Source: Abditibacterium sp.
Lineage (GTDB): Bacteria; Armatimonadota; Abditibacteriia; Abditibacteriales; Abditibacteriaceae
DNA length: 64,000 nt
Assembly: GCA_030448265.1 (NCBI GenBank)
Contig: JAUJNG010000015.1
Location: 87,740-151,739, forward strand
Direction: 5' to 3'
Below are positions 25,502-34,842 of the stretch, piece by piece. How positions within the stretch are numbered: position 1 is the stretch's first letter; each line of letters starts with the position of its first letter. A program made the position numbers and the translations under genes. Under the pieces are notes generated by a model. That model was not told the origin of the DNA, searched no databases, and worked only from the letters and a program-made list of their open reading frames with translations.

Positions 25502-27448
25502 ATGAAACCCTTCAAAACTGCTTCCCTGCTCGCTTTGGCCGTCGGCCTGGGGCCGCTTTTGGCCTCTGCTTCGGGCGCTCAGGCCCAAAACGCCGCGCCG
25601 CGCGACCCGATGCGCGCCGATGCGGCGGCGCAAATCGACGTGCCGGTTCAAACCGGCACCGCGCCCGTGCCGCCGTCCGACGCGCCGATGAGCGTGCCGC
25701 TCAAAACCACTAACTATCCCGTTCCCGAAGGCGCGATTTTCGTGGCGCCGAATGGAAAAGCAGCGAATGACGGCAAAACCCCCGACGCCCCCACAACGGT
25801 GCAGCGCGCGGTTGAAACTGCGCCGGTGGGCGCGACGATTGTGTTTCGCGGCGGCATTTATCGCGGCGTGGACAACGTTCGCATCGCCAAAAAATTGACG
25901 TTGCAGGCTTACCCGAACGAAAAACCCTGGCTGTGGGGCAGCATCCCCGTCCAAGGTTTCACGCGCGACGACAACGCGGCGCGCGTTCCGGTGTGGCGCC
26001 ACGACGCCTGGCCGCATTCGTTTCCCTTCACCTGGGGCAGGGAGTATCTCGATCCGGCCTATCCAATGGCGGGTCTGCTCGACATGGTGTGGGTGGGCGA
26101 CAAATATCTGTCGCAGGTCGGCGCGCTCGATCAGATGGGGCCAGGGCAGTTTTTCGTCGATGCCCAAAACAAACGACTTTATCTGGGCGACGACCCAACG
26201 GGAAAGACCGTGGAAGCGACGGCGCACCGGCGCGCGTTCACGCTGCAAACCGTCGATAAAACCGCACTCGCCGCCGCCCCACCTCACATTCAGGCGCGCG
26301 CCGCGACTTTTGACACCAATAGCGACCCATCGGGCACGCAGATTCGCGGTCTGGGTTTCGCGCGCTACGCCGATTTCGCGGGCCAGATGAGCGCGCCTGG
26401 ACTGGTCATTGAGGACTGCACTTTCGCCTGGAACGGGCAGCTTGGGCTTTCGCTGAGCATGCACGTCGATCAAATCAGGGGGGTGCCGCCGCGCGGCATG
26501 ATCGTGCGCGGCAACACCTTTATGTGCAATGGGCGCACCGGTTTTCACGCCTCGCATATTTTCGGCGCGACGGTGGAAAACAACACCTTCGCCTACAACA
26601 ACGTCGAGCGCTTTCGCGCCGCGTGGGATGCGGCGGGCCTCAAAATCGTTTACACGCCGAATTTGATCCTGCGCCGCAACCTCGCCGAGCGCAATTACGC
26701 GACGGGCTTGTGGCTTGATATTTCAGTCGATAACGCTGTTGTCACGCACAATCTGGTGCGCCACAATCAGGGCATCGGCATCTTTTTCGAGATTTCGCGC
26801 GGCGCCATCATCGCTTACAACATCGCGCACGACAACGGCGCCGGCATTCAGATCTCCAACGCCAGTCGCGCGCGGGTGTGGAACAACACCCTGGTCAACA
26901 ACAACACCGCGTTTTTCGTGCAGCAGTGGAAGCGCCTCAACACCGACCCCTGGACAATTGCGGGCATCAGGCCAGGCGCGCAATACCTCACGCGCGACAA
27001 CGAATTCGTCAACAACCTCGTCGCCATCATCGGCAAAAAGGTGACGTGGCCCCTGGTGGTCATTTCGGGCGACGGCGGGGGTTCGAGCGACAAAATGTCG
27101 CGCATGGAAGGCAACCGCTATTTCGTCGGCCCAGGCGCCGATGTTCCCGCTTTTGCGCGCTGGGCCGCCGAAGGCACGCCCGAAGGCCCCATTTTGACGC
27201 TCGCCGATTTTCAACGCGAAACCGGCCTCGACGTGGGCGCCATCGACCAAAGCCCCGCGATTTTCGTTGACGCGGCCAACGGCGATTTTCGTCTCGCTGG
27301 CGGCACCCTCGCCGAAGAGGGCGCGGCGCTGCCGCTCGAACTGACGCAGGTCAGCAAAGCGGAGGATGCGCTGCCAACTCCTAATCCCGAATTGGCCGGA
27401 GCGCGCTGGTTTCCCGCTTCGGTGGGTGCTGGGATTGGCGCCAACTGA
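25502..27448 (+). CDS. Secreted right-handed beta-helix protein
   Basis: A 648-residue protein. A Sec signal peptide ends near AQAQ at about residue 30. A proline-rich linker follows to about 75, then IFVAPNGKAANDGKTPDAP and many PbH1-type parallel beta-helix turns (for example NLAERNYATGLWLDISVDNAVV). This fold is typical of polysaccharide lyases and hydrolases that bind long acidic glycans. A catalytic triad cannot be assigned by eye. A strong ribosome site (TTGGAGAAA) precedes the ATG. It heads a run of three beta-helix genes and one sulfatase. Confidence 0.8.
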   Translation: MKPFKTASLLALAVGLGPLLASASGAQAQNAAPRDPMRADAAAQIDVPVQTGTAPVPPSDAPMSVPLKTTNYPVPEGAIFVAPNGKAANDGKTPDAPTTVQRAVETAPVGATIVFRGGIYRGVDNVRIAKKLTLQAYPNEKPWLWGSIPVQGFTRDDNAARVPVWRHDAWPHSFPFTWGREYLDPAYPMAGLLDMVWVGDKYLSQVGALDQMGPGQFFVDAQNKRLYLGDDPTGKTVEATAHRRAFTLQTVDKTALAAAPPHIQARAATFDTNSDPSGTQIRGLGFARYADFAGQMSAPGLVIEDCTFAWNGQLGLSLSMHVDQIRGVPPRGMIVRGNTFMCNGRTGFHASHIFGATVENNTFAYNNVERFRAAWDAAGLKIVYTPNLILRRNLAERNYATGLWLDISVDNAVVTHNLVRHNQGIGIFFEISRGAIIAYNIAHDNGAGIQISNASRARVWNNTLVNNNTAFFVQQWKRLNTDPWTIAGIRPGAQYLTRDNEFVNNLVAIIGKKVTWPLVVISGDGGGSSDKMSRMEGNRYFVGPGADVPAFARWAAEGTPEGPILTLADFQRETGLDVGAIDQSPAIFVDAANGDFRLAGGTLAEEGAALPLELTQVSKAEDALPTPNPELAGARWFPASVGAGIGAN

Positions 27449-27527
27449 ATCTGGGGAGGCGGGTTGAACCCCTGCCTAACCCTGCAACCCGCCACTCAAC
27501 CCTGCATCGACCATTCCCTGAAACCCG

Positions 27528-29693
27528 ATGAACCGTTTTTTACCCCAAATCAGTCTCCTCTTCGCGCTTCAGGCCGTTTTTTGCCCCATCGTGAACGCTC
27601 AGCAACAAACGAGTTTTTATGTCGCGCCCAACGGCAGCGACGCCAACGCGGGCAGCCAAACCGCGCCGTTCGCTACGGCTCAACGCGCCCGCGACGCAAT
27701 TCGCGCCCTGAAACAGCGCGGCTTGCAACGGCCCGTCACAGTTTTTTTGCGCGGCGGCACCTACTCACTGGCCGAGCCGCTTGTTTTCACGCCGCAGGAT
27801 TCCGGCACCCCGTCGGCGCCCGTCACCTACGCCGCGTCTGCGGGCGAGACGCCCATTTTGAGCGGCGGAACGCGCCTTTCGGGTTGGAAACGGAGTGGCA
27901 AGCTGTGGACGACGACCGTGCCAGGCGTGCGCGAGGGCACGAGGCCGGTTTTCACGCAGCTATGGGCCGGTGGCGAGCGGCGTTTTCGCGCCCGCACGCC
28001 CAACCGCGTCGAAAATTCCGATGTGAGCTTTTTTCGCGTCGCCGACCCGCTTTATTCCGGCCCGCAACAACTTCCTGAACCGATCAAAAAGTTTCAATAC
28101 GCGGCGGGCGACATCGATCCCAACTGGGATTCGCGCGGCGCCGAAGTGGTGTTTTTGCAGTTCTGGCAGGATTCCCACGCGCCGGTGAAGGGCATCGATG
28201 GCGCAACACGCACGATTGCGCTGGAAAAGGGCACCCGCTTCAAAACCGGCGGGCCTGGCGAGGCGGGCGCGCGCTATTTCGTGGAGAATTTCCGCGCCGC
28301 CCTCGATGCGCCTGGCGAATGGTATCTCGACGCGCAGAGCGGCGAATTGAGTTATTTTCCCCTGCCAGGCGAAACGCCCGAAAACACTGTTCTCATCGCA
28401 CCGCGTTTGCAAACGACGGTGCGTTTCGATGGCGAACCGCAAGCCGGTCGGCCCGTTAGCCATCTGAGTTTTCGCGGCGTGCAATTTTCCCACTCCGATT
28501 TCCAAATTCCGGCGGAGTGGAGCGACCCCAAACAGGCCGCGCAGCGCGTTCCGGCGATGGTTTCGGGACGCGGCGTGCAAAACGTCGCTTTTGAGAACTG
28601 CGTGTTTCGCAACTTCGGCGCTTACGGTTTGGAACTGCTGCAAGGCTCGACCGGCAACCGCATTTCGCGCTGCCAGTTCATCGATGGCGCGGCGGGTGGA
28701 ATTCAACTCAACGGCGGCGAACTCGCGGCGCCCGTAGAGCTCCGCACCGGCAATAACGTCATCGAAGACTGCGAAATCGCGGGCATCGGACAGATTTTTC
28801 CGTCCGCCGTCGGCATCTTTTCGCGCCATTCGTTTGGCAACCGCATCGCCCACAACTATCTGCACGATTTGCCTTATTCGGGCATTTCGGTGGGCCTCAG
28901 CTTCAACTATGTGCCCACGGTGAGCCGCGATAACGTGGTCGAGTGGAATCGCATTCACGACGTGGTGCGCCTGCTCGATGATGGCGGCGCGATTTACACC
29001 CAGGGCCAGATGCCAGGAACCGTTATCCGCCACAATCTGATTCACGACGTGGGCCACCACAAACTCGGCATCGGCATTTATCTCGACGGCTCGACTTCCA
29101 ATGTTTTGGTGGAAAACAATCTCGTCTATAACTGCACGAATTTTCCGTTTCACCAGTCGCGGGCCGGACGCGGCAAGCCCAAAAACAACCTGCTTCGCAA
29201 CAACATTTTCGCGCTGGGGGGTGAAAGCATCGTCCGTCTCAGCGACACCGAAGAGAATTTTTCCGCTTTCCACCTCGAACGCAGCATTTTGCTGTCGGAT
29301 GGCAGCCCGATTTACGGCAGCGGCCACAACAGCCGCGTGGCCAATCCGGCTTTTACCACCGATTCGAATTTAATTTGGGACATCGGCGGCCCGCTCGTGA
29401 TTGCCCGCGACAGCGAGCGTCCCTGGATGCAAAACCCGCAGGAACGTTTTGGGCAAACTTTGACGCTCGAAGCGTGGCGCGCCAAGGGACTGGACAGGGC
29501 TTCAGTTATCGCCGACCCGCTTTTCGCCGATCCAAAAAAGGGCGATTTCTCGCTGCGGGCCGGTTCTCCGGCGCTTATGTTGGGTTTCGTGCCCTTCGAT
29601 TTGCGCGAAGCGGGAATTCGGCCTTCTGATGGAAAGTCGAACCCTGCAAGCCGCCACGCAATTCTGCATCAACCACTTGCCCGAACCCGATGA
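27528..29693 (+). CDS. GH141-like right-handed beta-helix protein, copy 1
   Basis: A 721-residue protein with a signal peptide ending near VNAQ. The DUF1565-like start (FYVAPNGSDANAGS, then a VFLRGGTYSLAEPLVF segment) and an insertion with LWAGGERRFRARTPN match the GH141 layout, whose known members include an alpha-fucosidase on rhamnogalacturonan II and a xylanase. Parallel beta-helix turns fill about 300-600. It overlaps the next gene by four bases (ATGA). It is paralogous to that gene along its length. Its last about 19 residues correspond to the duplicated 5' leader of copy 2 rather than to protein sequence in the family. Confidence 0.8.
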   Translation: MNRFLPQISLLFALQAVFCPIVNAQQQTSFYVAPNGSDANAGSQTAPFATAQRARDAIRALKQRGLQRPVTVFLRGGTYSLAEPLVFTPQDSGTPSAPVTYAASAGETPILSGGTRLSGWKRSGKLWTTTVPGVREGTRPVFTQLWAGGERRFRARTPNRVENSDVSFFRVADPLYSGPQQLPEPIKKFQYAAGDIDPNWDSRGAEVVFLQFWQDSHAPVKGIDGATRTIALEKGTRFKTGGPGEAGARYFVENFRAALDAPGEWYLDAQSGELSYFPLPGETPENTVLIAPRLQTTVRFDGEPQAGRPVSHLSFRGVQFSHSDFQIPAEWSDPKQAAQRVPAMVSGRGVQNVAFENCVFRNFGAYGLELLQGSTGNRISRCQFIDGAAGGIQLNGGELAAPVELRTGNNVIEDCEIAGIGQIFPSAVGIFSRHSFGNRIAHNYLHDLPYSGISVGLSFNYVPTVSRDNVVEWNRIHDVVRLLDDGGAIYTQGQMPGTVIRHNLIHDVGHHKLGIGIYLDGSTSNVLVENNLVYNCTNFPFHQSRAGRGKPKNNLLRNNIFALGGESIVRLSDTEENFSAFHLERSILLSDGSPIYGSGHNSRVANPAFTTDSNLIWDIGGPLVIARDSERPWMQNPQERFGQTLTLEAWRAKGLDRASVIADPLFADPKKGDFSLRAGSPALMLGFVPFDLREAGIRPSDGKSNPASRHAILHQPLARTR

Positions 29694-31744
29694 ACCGTTT
29701 TTCATCCCAAATCAAGCTGCTCTTCGCGCTCCAGGCCATTTTTTGCTCCGTCGTGAACGCACAACAGAAAACGCCTCCAGGTGTGACTTTTTATGTCGCG
29801 CCCAACGGCAGCGACGCCAATGCAGGCAGCGAAAGCGCCCCGTTTGCGACGCCGCAGCGCGCCCGCGACGCGATTCGCGCCGTGAAACAGCGCGGCTTGG
29901 GGCGTCCGGTCACGGTTTATCTGCGCGGCGGCACCTATTTTCTGCGCGAACCGCTCGTCTTCGCGCCCCAGGATTCGGGAACTCCCGACGCGCCCATCAC
30001 TTACGCGGCTTATGCGGGCGAAATTCCGGTTTTAAGCGGCGGCACGCGGATTCGCAGTTGGAAACAAAGCGGCAAATTGTGGACGGCGCGCGTTCCAGCC
30101 GGCGAAAATGGCGCGCTCCGCACTTTCGATCAGTTGTGGAGCGCAAACGAGGGCAAAAACGAGCGGCGCCCCCGCGCCAGAACGCCCAACAACGGCAATT
30201 TTCGGGTCGCCGGTTCCGAGGGCAAAAGCGGCCCGACGGTGCGCCACACCCTGCCACTGCTGCGCGAATTTCGCTTCGCGCGCGGCGATCTCAAAAGCAG
30301 CTGGGTGCAATCGGGCGATGCCGAAGCGGTGGTTTTGCATTTCTGGGTCGAAACGCGGCTGCCGATTGAAGAAATCGATGAAACCACTCAAACGGTGCGT
30401 TTTGCGCGCGGCAGCAAACTGCGCCTGACCGACGACAACTCGCAAAACGGGGCGCGTTATTATGTGGAGGGCTTTCGAGAAGCGCTCGATGCGCCAGGCG
30501 AATGGTTTCACGACCGCGCGCGCGGCGAAATCGCCTATTTTCCCAAAAGGGGCGAAGAACGGCGCAACTGGGAGATGATCGCGCCGCGCTTGGAGTCACT
30601 GGTGCGCTTCGAGGGGCGACCTGGGGCAGAGTGGGTCGAGAATTTGACGCTGCGCGGCCTGACACTCAGTCACAACGCCTGGCAGTTGCCGCGCGACGCT
30701 GTCATTCCCAAATCTCAGGCCGCCGCTTATATTCCAGGCGCTGTGGTGGCGGTTGGAGCCAGGCGCTGCCGCCTCGAAAACGTGCGTCTGGCGCATTTTG
30801 GCTCCTATGGCATTGAGCTTGGCGCGGGCTGCACCGACAACGTGATCGCGCGCTGCCAGATCGAAGATGGCGGCGCGGGCGGCATCATTATCGACGGCGG
30901 CGATGCCCAGAGTCCCGAACTACTGCGGACGGGGCGAAACACCGTCGAAGACAACGAAATTCACCATCTGGGCGCGGTTTATCCCAGCGCCGTCGGCGTT
31001 TTGCTGATGCACACCGCAGGCAACCGCATCGCGCACAACCACATTCATCACCTCTTTTATTCGGGCGTGTCGGTCGGCTGGGTCTGGGGCTACAAACCCA
31101 GCGTGGCGCGCGACAATCTCATCGAATGGAATCACATTCACGATATCGGGCAGGGACTTTTATCCGATATGGGCGGCATTTATCTGCTGGGGATTTCGCC
31201 CCGCACGCGGGTGGCGAACAACCATATCCACGACATCCAATCCCACGGTTATGGCGGCTGGGGCATTTACACCGACGAAGGCAGCAGCGAAATCACCGTC
31301 GAAAACAACCTCGTTTACCGCACCAAAAGCAACCCGTTCAACCAGCATTTCGGGCGTGCCAACGTAGTTCGCAACAACATTTTCGCGCTGGGCGGCGATT
31401 ACGTGGTCAGTCAGGGCCGCGACGATCCGCCCTCTTTCGCCAGTGATTTCAATCTGTTGTGGGACTTGGGCGGCGAACTCGTGGCGGCGGGCAACCCGCG
31501 CGGCGCCAAAGCCGTGCTTTCGATAGAGCAGTGGCGCGCGCTGGGGCAGGACAAAAACTCGCTGGTCGCCGATCCAGGATTTGTGAACGCCGCGAACGGC
31601 GACTTCACGTTTAAAGCGGCTTCGCCCGCGCTCCGGCTCGGCTTCGTGCCCTTCGCCTGGCGCGAGGCCGGAGTGCGGCGCGGCGTGGTGACGGGGCCGG
31701 CGAGGTCGTCGCAGGCGGGGACGAAAAGGAAGGAGATCCGATGA
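29690..31744 (+). CDS. GH141-like right-handed beta-helix protein, copy 2
   Basis: A 684-residue protein, a diverged tandem copy of the preceding gene. Both start MNRF, share the signal peptide core (LLFALQA, then a VNAQQ cleavage region) and the FYVAPNGSDANAGS block. DNA identity is high across the start and leader. Differences are spread, so the duplication is not recent. It carries the LWSANEGKNERRPRARTPN insertion and helix turns such as GIYTDEGSSEITVENNLV. It is likely an exported glycan hydrolase or lyase. The gene overlaps the following sulfatase by four bases, so translation is coupled. Confidence 0.8.
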   Translation: MNRFSSQIKLLFALQAIFCSVVNAQQKTPPGVTFYVAPNGSDANAGSESAPFATPQRARDAIRAVKQRGLGRPVTVYLRGGTYFLREPLVFAPQDSGTPDAPITYAAYAGEIPVLSGGTRIRSWKQSGKLWTARVPAGENGALRTFDQLWSANEGKNERRPRARTPNNGNFRVAGSEGKSGPTVRHTLPLLREFRFARGDLKSSWVQSGDAEAVVLHFWVETRLPIEEIDETTQTVRFARGSKLRLTDDNSQNGARYYVEGFREALDAPGEWFHDRARGEIAYFPKRGEERRNWEMIAPRLESLVRFEGRPGAEWVENLTLRGLTLSHNAWQLPRDAVIPKSQAAAYIPGAVVAVGARRCRLENVRLAHFGSYGIELGAGCTDNVIARCQIEDGGAGGIIIDGGDAQSPELLRTGRNTVEDNEIHHLGAVYPSAVGVLLMHTAGNRIAHNHIHHLFYSGVSVGWVWGYKPSVARDNLIEWNHIHDIGQGLLSDMGGIYLLGISPRTRVANNHIHDIQSHGYGGWGIYTDEGSSEITVENNLVYRTKSNPFNQHFGRANVVRNNIFALGGDYVVSQGRDDPPSFASDFNLLWDLGGELVAAGNPRGAKAVLSIEQWRALGQDKNSLVADPGFVNAANGDFTFKAASPALRLGFVPFAWREAGVRRGVVTGPARSSQAGTKRKEIR

Positions 31745-33156
31745 ATCGACGCAGTTTTTTGCGCGGCGTGACCGCGAGCGGCGCGCTGTTGGCCGGTGCC
31801 AATTTAGCGGGCATCGAGCGCGCTTTCGCGCAGCAAAATCCACCCAAAACCGGCAAACGGCCCAACATCATCTTCATTTTGGCCGATGACTGGGGCTGGG
31901 GCGATCTGGGCGTTCATGGCAACGCCGTCATCAAAACGCCCAACCTCGACCGCATGGCGCGCGCGGGAACGAGTTTTAGCAACGCTTATGTCGCCAGTCC
32001 GGTCTGTTCGCCTGCGCGGGCGGCTTTTATGACCGGACGCTATCCGGCCCGACTTCGCATTCACGGCCACTTTTCGTCCAACGACAAGCCCGAAATCAAC
32101 GCCAGGCGCGCCATGCCCAACTGGTTGGATCCCACGGTGCCAACTGTGTCGCGCTTGTTGCAAGGCGGGGGCTATGCGACAGCGCACTTTGGCAAGTGGC
32201 ATCTCGGCGGCGGCCCAGGCGCGCCCTTGCCCGCAGCTTACGGCTTCGATGCCCACCGCACCTTCAATTCCAATGACGAAGGCACGGCGGGCGCGATGCG
32301 GTCAGGCCCAACGGCGGCAACGCAAATCGTTGACGCAACCATTGCTTTTGCCAGGCAGCAGCAAGCGGCGGGCAAGCCGTTTTATGTCAACGCCTGGCTC
32401 CACGACACGCACACGCCGATTCGACCTACGCCCCAGCAGTTGGCGGCTTACCCGAATCTGCCGGAAAATTCGCCGCTCCGCATTTACAACGCGACGGCCA
32501 CCGACTCCGATTTCCACATCGGGCGTTTGCTCGATTTTTTGGATCAAAGCGGTTTGTCGCAAAACACTCTGGTGGTATTTTCCAGTGATAACGGGCCGGA
32601 AGATCAGGCCATCAACCAAACCAGCGTGGGCAGCGCGGGGCCGTTTCGCGGGCGCAAACGCTCGATTTATGAAGGCGGCATTCGCGTGCCGTTCATCGTG
32701 CAGATGCCTGGAACCGTGCCCGCCAATCGCGTCGATAACCAAACCGTGATCTGCGGCGTCGATTGGCTGCCCTCGATGTGCGCCTTCACCGGAGCGCCGC
32801 TTCCCGCCACGGTTGCGACGTTTTTGGATGGTCAGGATGTCTCGCCCGCCTGGAAAGGGCGCGCTCAAACCGTGCGCCGGCCTTTGTTTTGGGAGTGGCG
32901 CTTTAAGATTTTCGGCGCGCCGTTTCACAAAAGCCCGCAACTCGCCATGCGCGAGGGCGATTGGAAACTGTTGATGAATCCCGACCGCTCGCGCATCGAA
33001 CTCTTTAATTTGAAAAATGATCGGGGCGAAACCGACAACCTCGCCGACCGCCATCCCGCCGTTGTCGCCGCGTTGTCGCCCAAACTTCTCGCCTGGCACG
33101 CGCAACTGCCGCCTGGCCCGCTCGATGCCGAAGCCGGTCGCAACGATACTCCCTGA
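31741..33156 (+). CDS. Exported Tat-type sulfatase
   Basis: A 471-residue protein. The N-terminus carries a twin-arginine-like signal (MNRRSFLRGVTASGALLAG, cleavage near AFA at about 30). The metal site RPNIIFILADDWGWGDLG follows, then the formylglycine signature C89-S-P-A-R93 and the GKWHLGG substrate region. A family-typical second metal site is FSSDNGPEDQ. It should hydrolyse sulfate esters of exported or surface-bound glycans, complementing the cytoplasmic sulfatase at 21458. Coupled to the beta-helix genes by a four-base overlap. Confidence 0.9.
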   Translation: MNRRSFLRGVTASGALLAGANLAGIERAFAQQNPPKTGKRPNIIFILADDWGWGDLGVHGNAVIKTPNLDRMARAGTSFSNAYVASPVCSPARAAFMTGRYPARLRIHGHFSSNDKPEINARRAMPNWLDPTVPTVSRLLQGGGYATAHFGKWHLGGGPGAPLPAAYGFDAHRTFNSNDEGTAGAMRSGPTAATQIVDATIAFARQQQAAGKPFYVNAWLHDTHTPIRPTPQQLAAYPNLPENSPLRIYNATATDSDFHIGRLLDFLDQSGLSQNTLVVFSSDNGPEDQAINQTSVGSAGPFRGRKRSIYEGGIRVPFIVQMPGTVPANRVDNQTVICGVDWLPSMCAFTGAPLPATVATFLDGQDVSPAWKGRAQTVRRPLFWEWRFKIFGAPFHKSPQLAMREGDWKLLMNPDRSRIELFNLKNDRGETDNLADRHPAVVAALSPKLLAWHAQLPPGPLDAEAGRNDTP

Positions 33157-33272
33157 CCTGGAACCAAAAGAGTTGCGGCGCGGCTGGCTTCGGCTCCCAG
33201 GGAAAGCTAAGGGGCTGTTGAGTCAATGGCGCTTTCTCTCCGAAGTGCCAGAAAATACGTCAAACTCATGAG

Positions 33273-33606
33273 TTAGGAGAAAACATGCAAAATCGACACG
33301 CTGTGCGGCGCCAAAACGAGCGTCGCCGCGCCGTTTTGCACTTCGAAATCGCGCAGGATGCCGTTTTGCGTGGCCGTGCTTTGGAAGAGCTGCGCCCTGC
33401 GGCCCCGAATGCCGTCCAACCGCAGGGTTTTGAGGTTTGTCGTCGGGTTGATGAGCAACCGGCATTTTGACGGCTGGCGGCGCTGTCGTCGCGCTTGGGG
33501 ACGGTGCGTTTTGCGCGGAGCAGGCGCAGGGCAAAGCGGCCAGAAATGCGATGATCAGGCCGTGCGAAAATGCGAAAGGCAGTCGGCAGGGGAATTTTGG
33601 TTTCAT
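33273..33606 (-). pseudogene. Internally deleted secreted glycoside hydrolase remnant
   Basis: The 5' part (from ATG 33606) encodes a clear signal peptide, FSHGLIIAFLAALPCACSAQ. The 3' part, in another frame, encodes a typical glycosidase tail: LINPTTNLKTLRLDG, then GAATLVLAPHSVSILHVFS before the stop at 33273. Everything between is missing apart from a few codons, with the frame changing near 33470. The parent family cannot be named. It shows the same pattern (ends kept, middle lost) as the GH36 pseudogene at 18098. A plus-strand frame over it has a ribosome-like site but no protein character. Confidence 0.65.
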
Positions 33607-33611
33607 AACTC

Positions 33612-33775
33612 ATATAGCGGTTCCGATTAGCATTGTCCGTAGGGCAATGACTTGTCATTGCCGTCCCAACACCCTGTGCTTCGACCTCGCCAATCTCCAG
33701 GGTTGGGCGTCCGGTTATCGAGCGGCAATGACAAGTCATTGTCCTACCGGACAACCCCAACCGGAACTGCTATAT
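33612..33775. repeat. MITE-like element with nested inverted repeats
   Basis: Outer ends ATATAGCGGTTCCG (33612-33625) and CGGAACTGCTATAT (33762-33775) match with one mismatch. Inner 25-base arms (33639-33663 and 33723-33747) also match with one mismatch, and each contains the near-palindrome CAATGACTTGTCATTG. There is no gene in it. The rest of 33776-33924 shows nothing clear. Confidence 0.75.
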
Positions 33776-33924
33776 CTTCATGTGATCTTGCCTCATGTTT
33801 GATAAAAGTATCGCTCACGGAGACGCCGCGCACCGGCGCACCAGCAGTTTTGCCAGTCGCCACGATTTATCGTGGCCTACCAAATAGCCGCACTTCGCGC
33901 GCTTGTTCTAAACTGGCGCATCCT

Positions 33925-34701
33925 ATGTCTCAACAAGAACTCAACGTCGAATCCCGCCAGACCGGTGGAAAAGTCGCCGCGCGCCAACTGCGCCGCGCCG
34001 GAAAACTGCCCGCCGTGCTCTACGGTCACGGCGAAACGCCCGTCCATCTCAGCGTGGGCGCCAAAGAATTTTCCGATTTGCTCTCCCATCACGGCTCTCA
34101 TTCGCTTTTGGTTTTAAAAGGCGCTTCAACCGAAACCGCCATCATCAAAACCATCGCGCGCCATCCGGTGAAGGGCATTCCCGCCACCATCGACTTCCAG
34201 CGCGTCTCGCGCAACGAGCGCATCAGCGCCAAAGTGCCGATTCTGGTGGTCAACGAGCCGCTCGATGTCAAGTCCGGCGACGGTTTGCTGGTTCAATCTC
34301 TTCACGAAATCGAAATCTCCGCCCTGCCCGCCGAAATGCCGGAACACATTACCGTCGATATTTCGCATCTGGTTTTGAACGGCCCCGCCGTCCACATCAA
34401 TGAAATCGAAGTTCCCGCCGGCATTACGGTGTTGACATCGGGCGAGGAAGCCATCGCCGCCGTCAATCCGCCCAAAAAGGTCGATCTGGACGCCCCGATG
34501 GACGAGGTTGACGCCGCTATTGAAGCCGAAGGCCAGGCCAAAGCCGAAGAAGCCGCCGCTTCCAACAACGAAAACGCGACCGTGGCCGAAGAAGTCACCG
34601 CGCAGGCCGCGCAGAACGTGGATGCCGAACACGGCGCCTCTTCCAAAAGCGGCGGCGAGGGCTTGAAGAAGGAAACCCACACCGGTAATAAGAGCGAGTG
34701 A
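33925..34701 (+). CDS. rplY: 50S ribosomal protein L25/general stress protein Ctc
   Basis: A 258-residue protein of the long Ctc/TL5 type. It has an N-terminal 5S-rRNA-binding domain (GKVAARQLRRAGKLPAVLYG) and a second beta-domain to about 185. The Ala/Glu-rich C-terminal tail (about 185-258) is disordered and longer than usual. It binds 5S rRNA in the large subunit. I chose ATG 33925; the longer frame runs through the MITE and has no domain. It is followed by pth, a classical bacterial pairing. Confidence 0.93.
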   Translation: MSQQELNVESRQTGGKVAARQLRRAGKLPAVLYGHGETPVHLSVGAKEFSDLLSHHGSHSLLVLKGASTETAIIKTIARHPVKGIPATIDFQRVSRNERISAKVPILVVNEPLDVKSGDGLLVQSLHEIEISALPAEMPEHITVDISHLVLNGPAVHINEIEVPAGITVLTSGEEAIAAVNPPKKVDLDAPMDEVDAAIEAEGQAKAEEAAASNNENATVAEEVTAQAAQNVDAEHGASSKSGGEGLKKETHTGNKSE

Positions 34702-34708
34702 GCCAGCA

Positions 34709-34823
34709 GAGGAGCGGAGGAGCAGAGGAGCGGAGGAGATGGGGAAGCGAGAGCGAAGAAAACACCGTTTTCGCTCCCACGAACCAATCTCCTCCGCTCC
34801 TCTGCTCCCCCGCTCCTCCGCTC
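34709..34823. repeat. GA-rich low-complexity inverted repeat
   Basis: A purine-rich arm built from GAGGAGCGGAGGAGCA-type units (34709-34739) faces its pyrimidine-rich complement (34789-34823), and the loop contains a further GAGCGAA/TTCGCTC stem. It separates rplY from pth. On RNA it would form a long hairpin. Confidence 0.7.
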
Positions 34824-34842
34824 GAAACTCCTCCGCTCCGTT

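Noticed and set aside
33285..33470. 61-residue plus-strand gene with AGGAG before its ATG
   Set aside because: It lies antisense to the tail of a recognisable hydrolase relic and has arginine-rich shadow composition.
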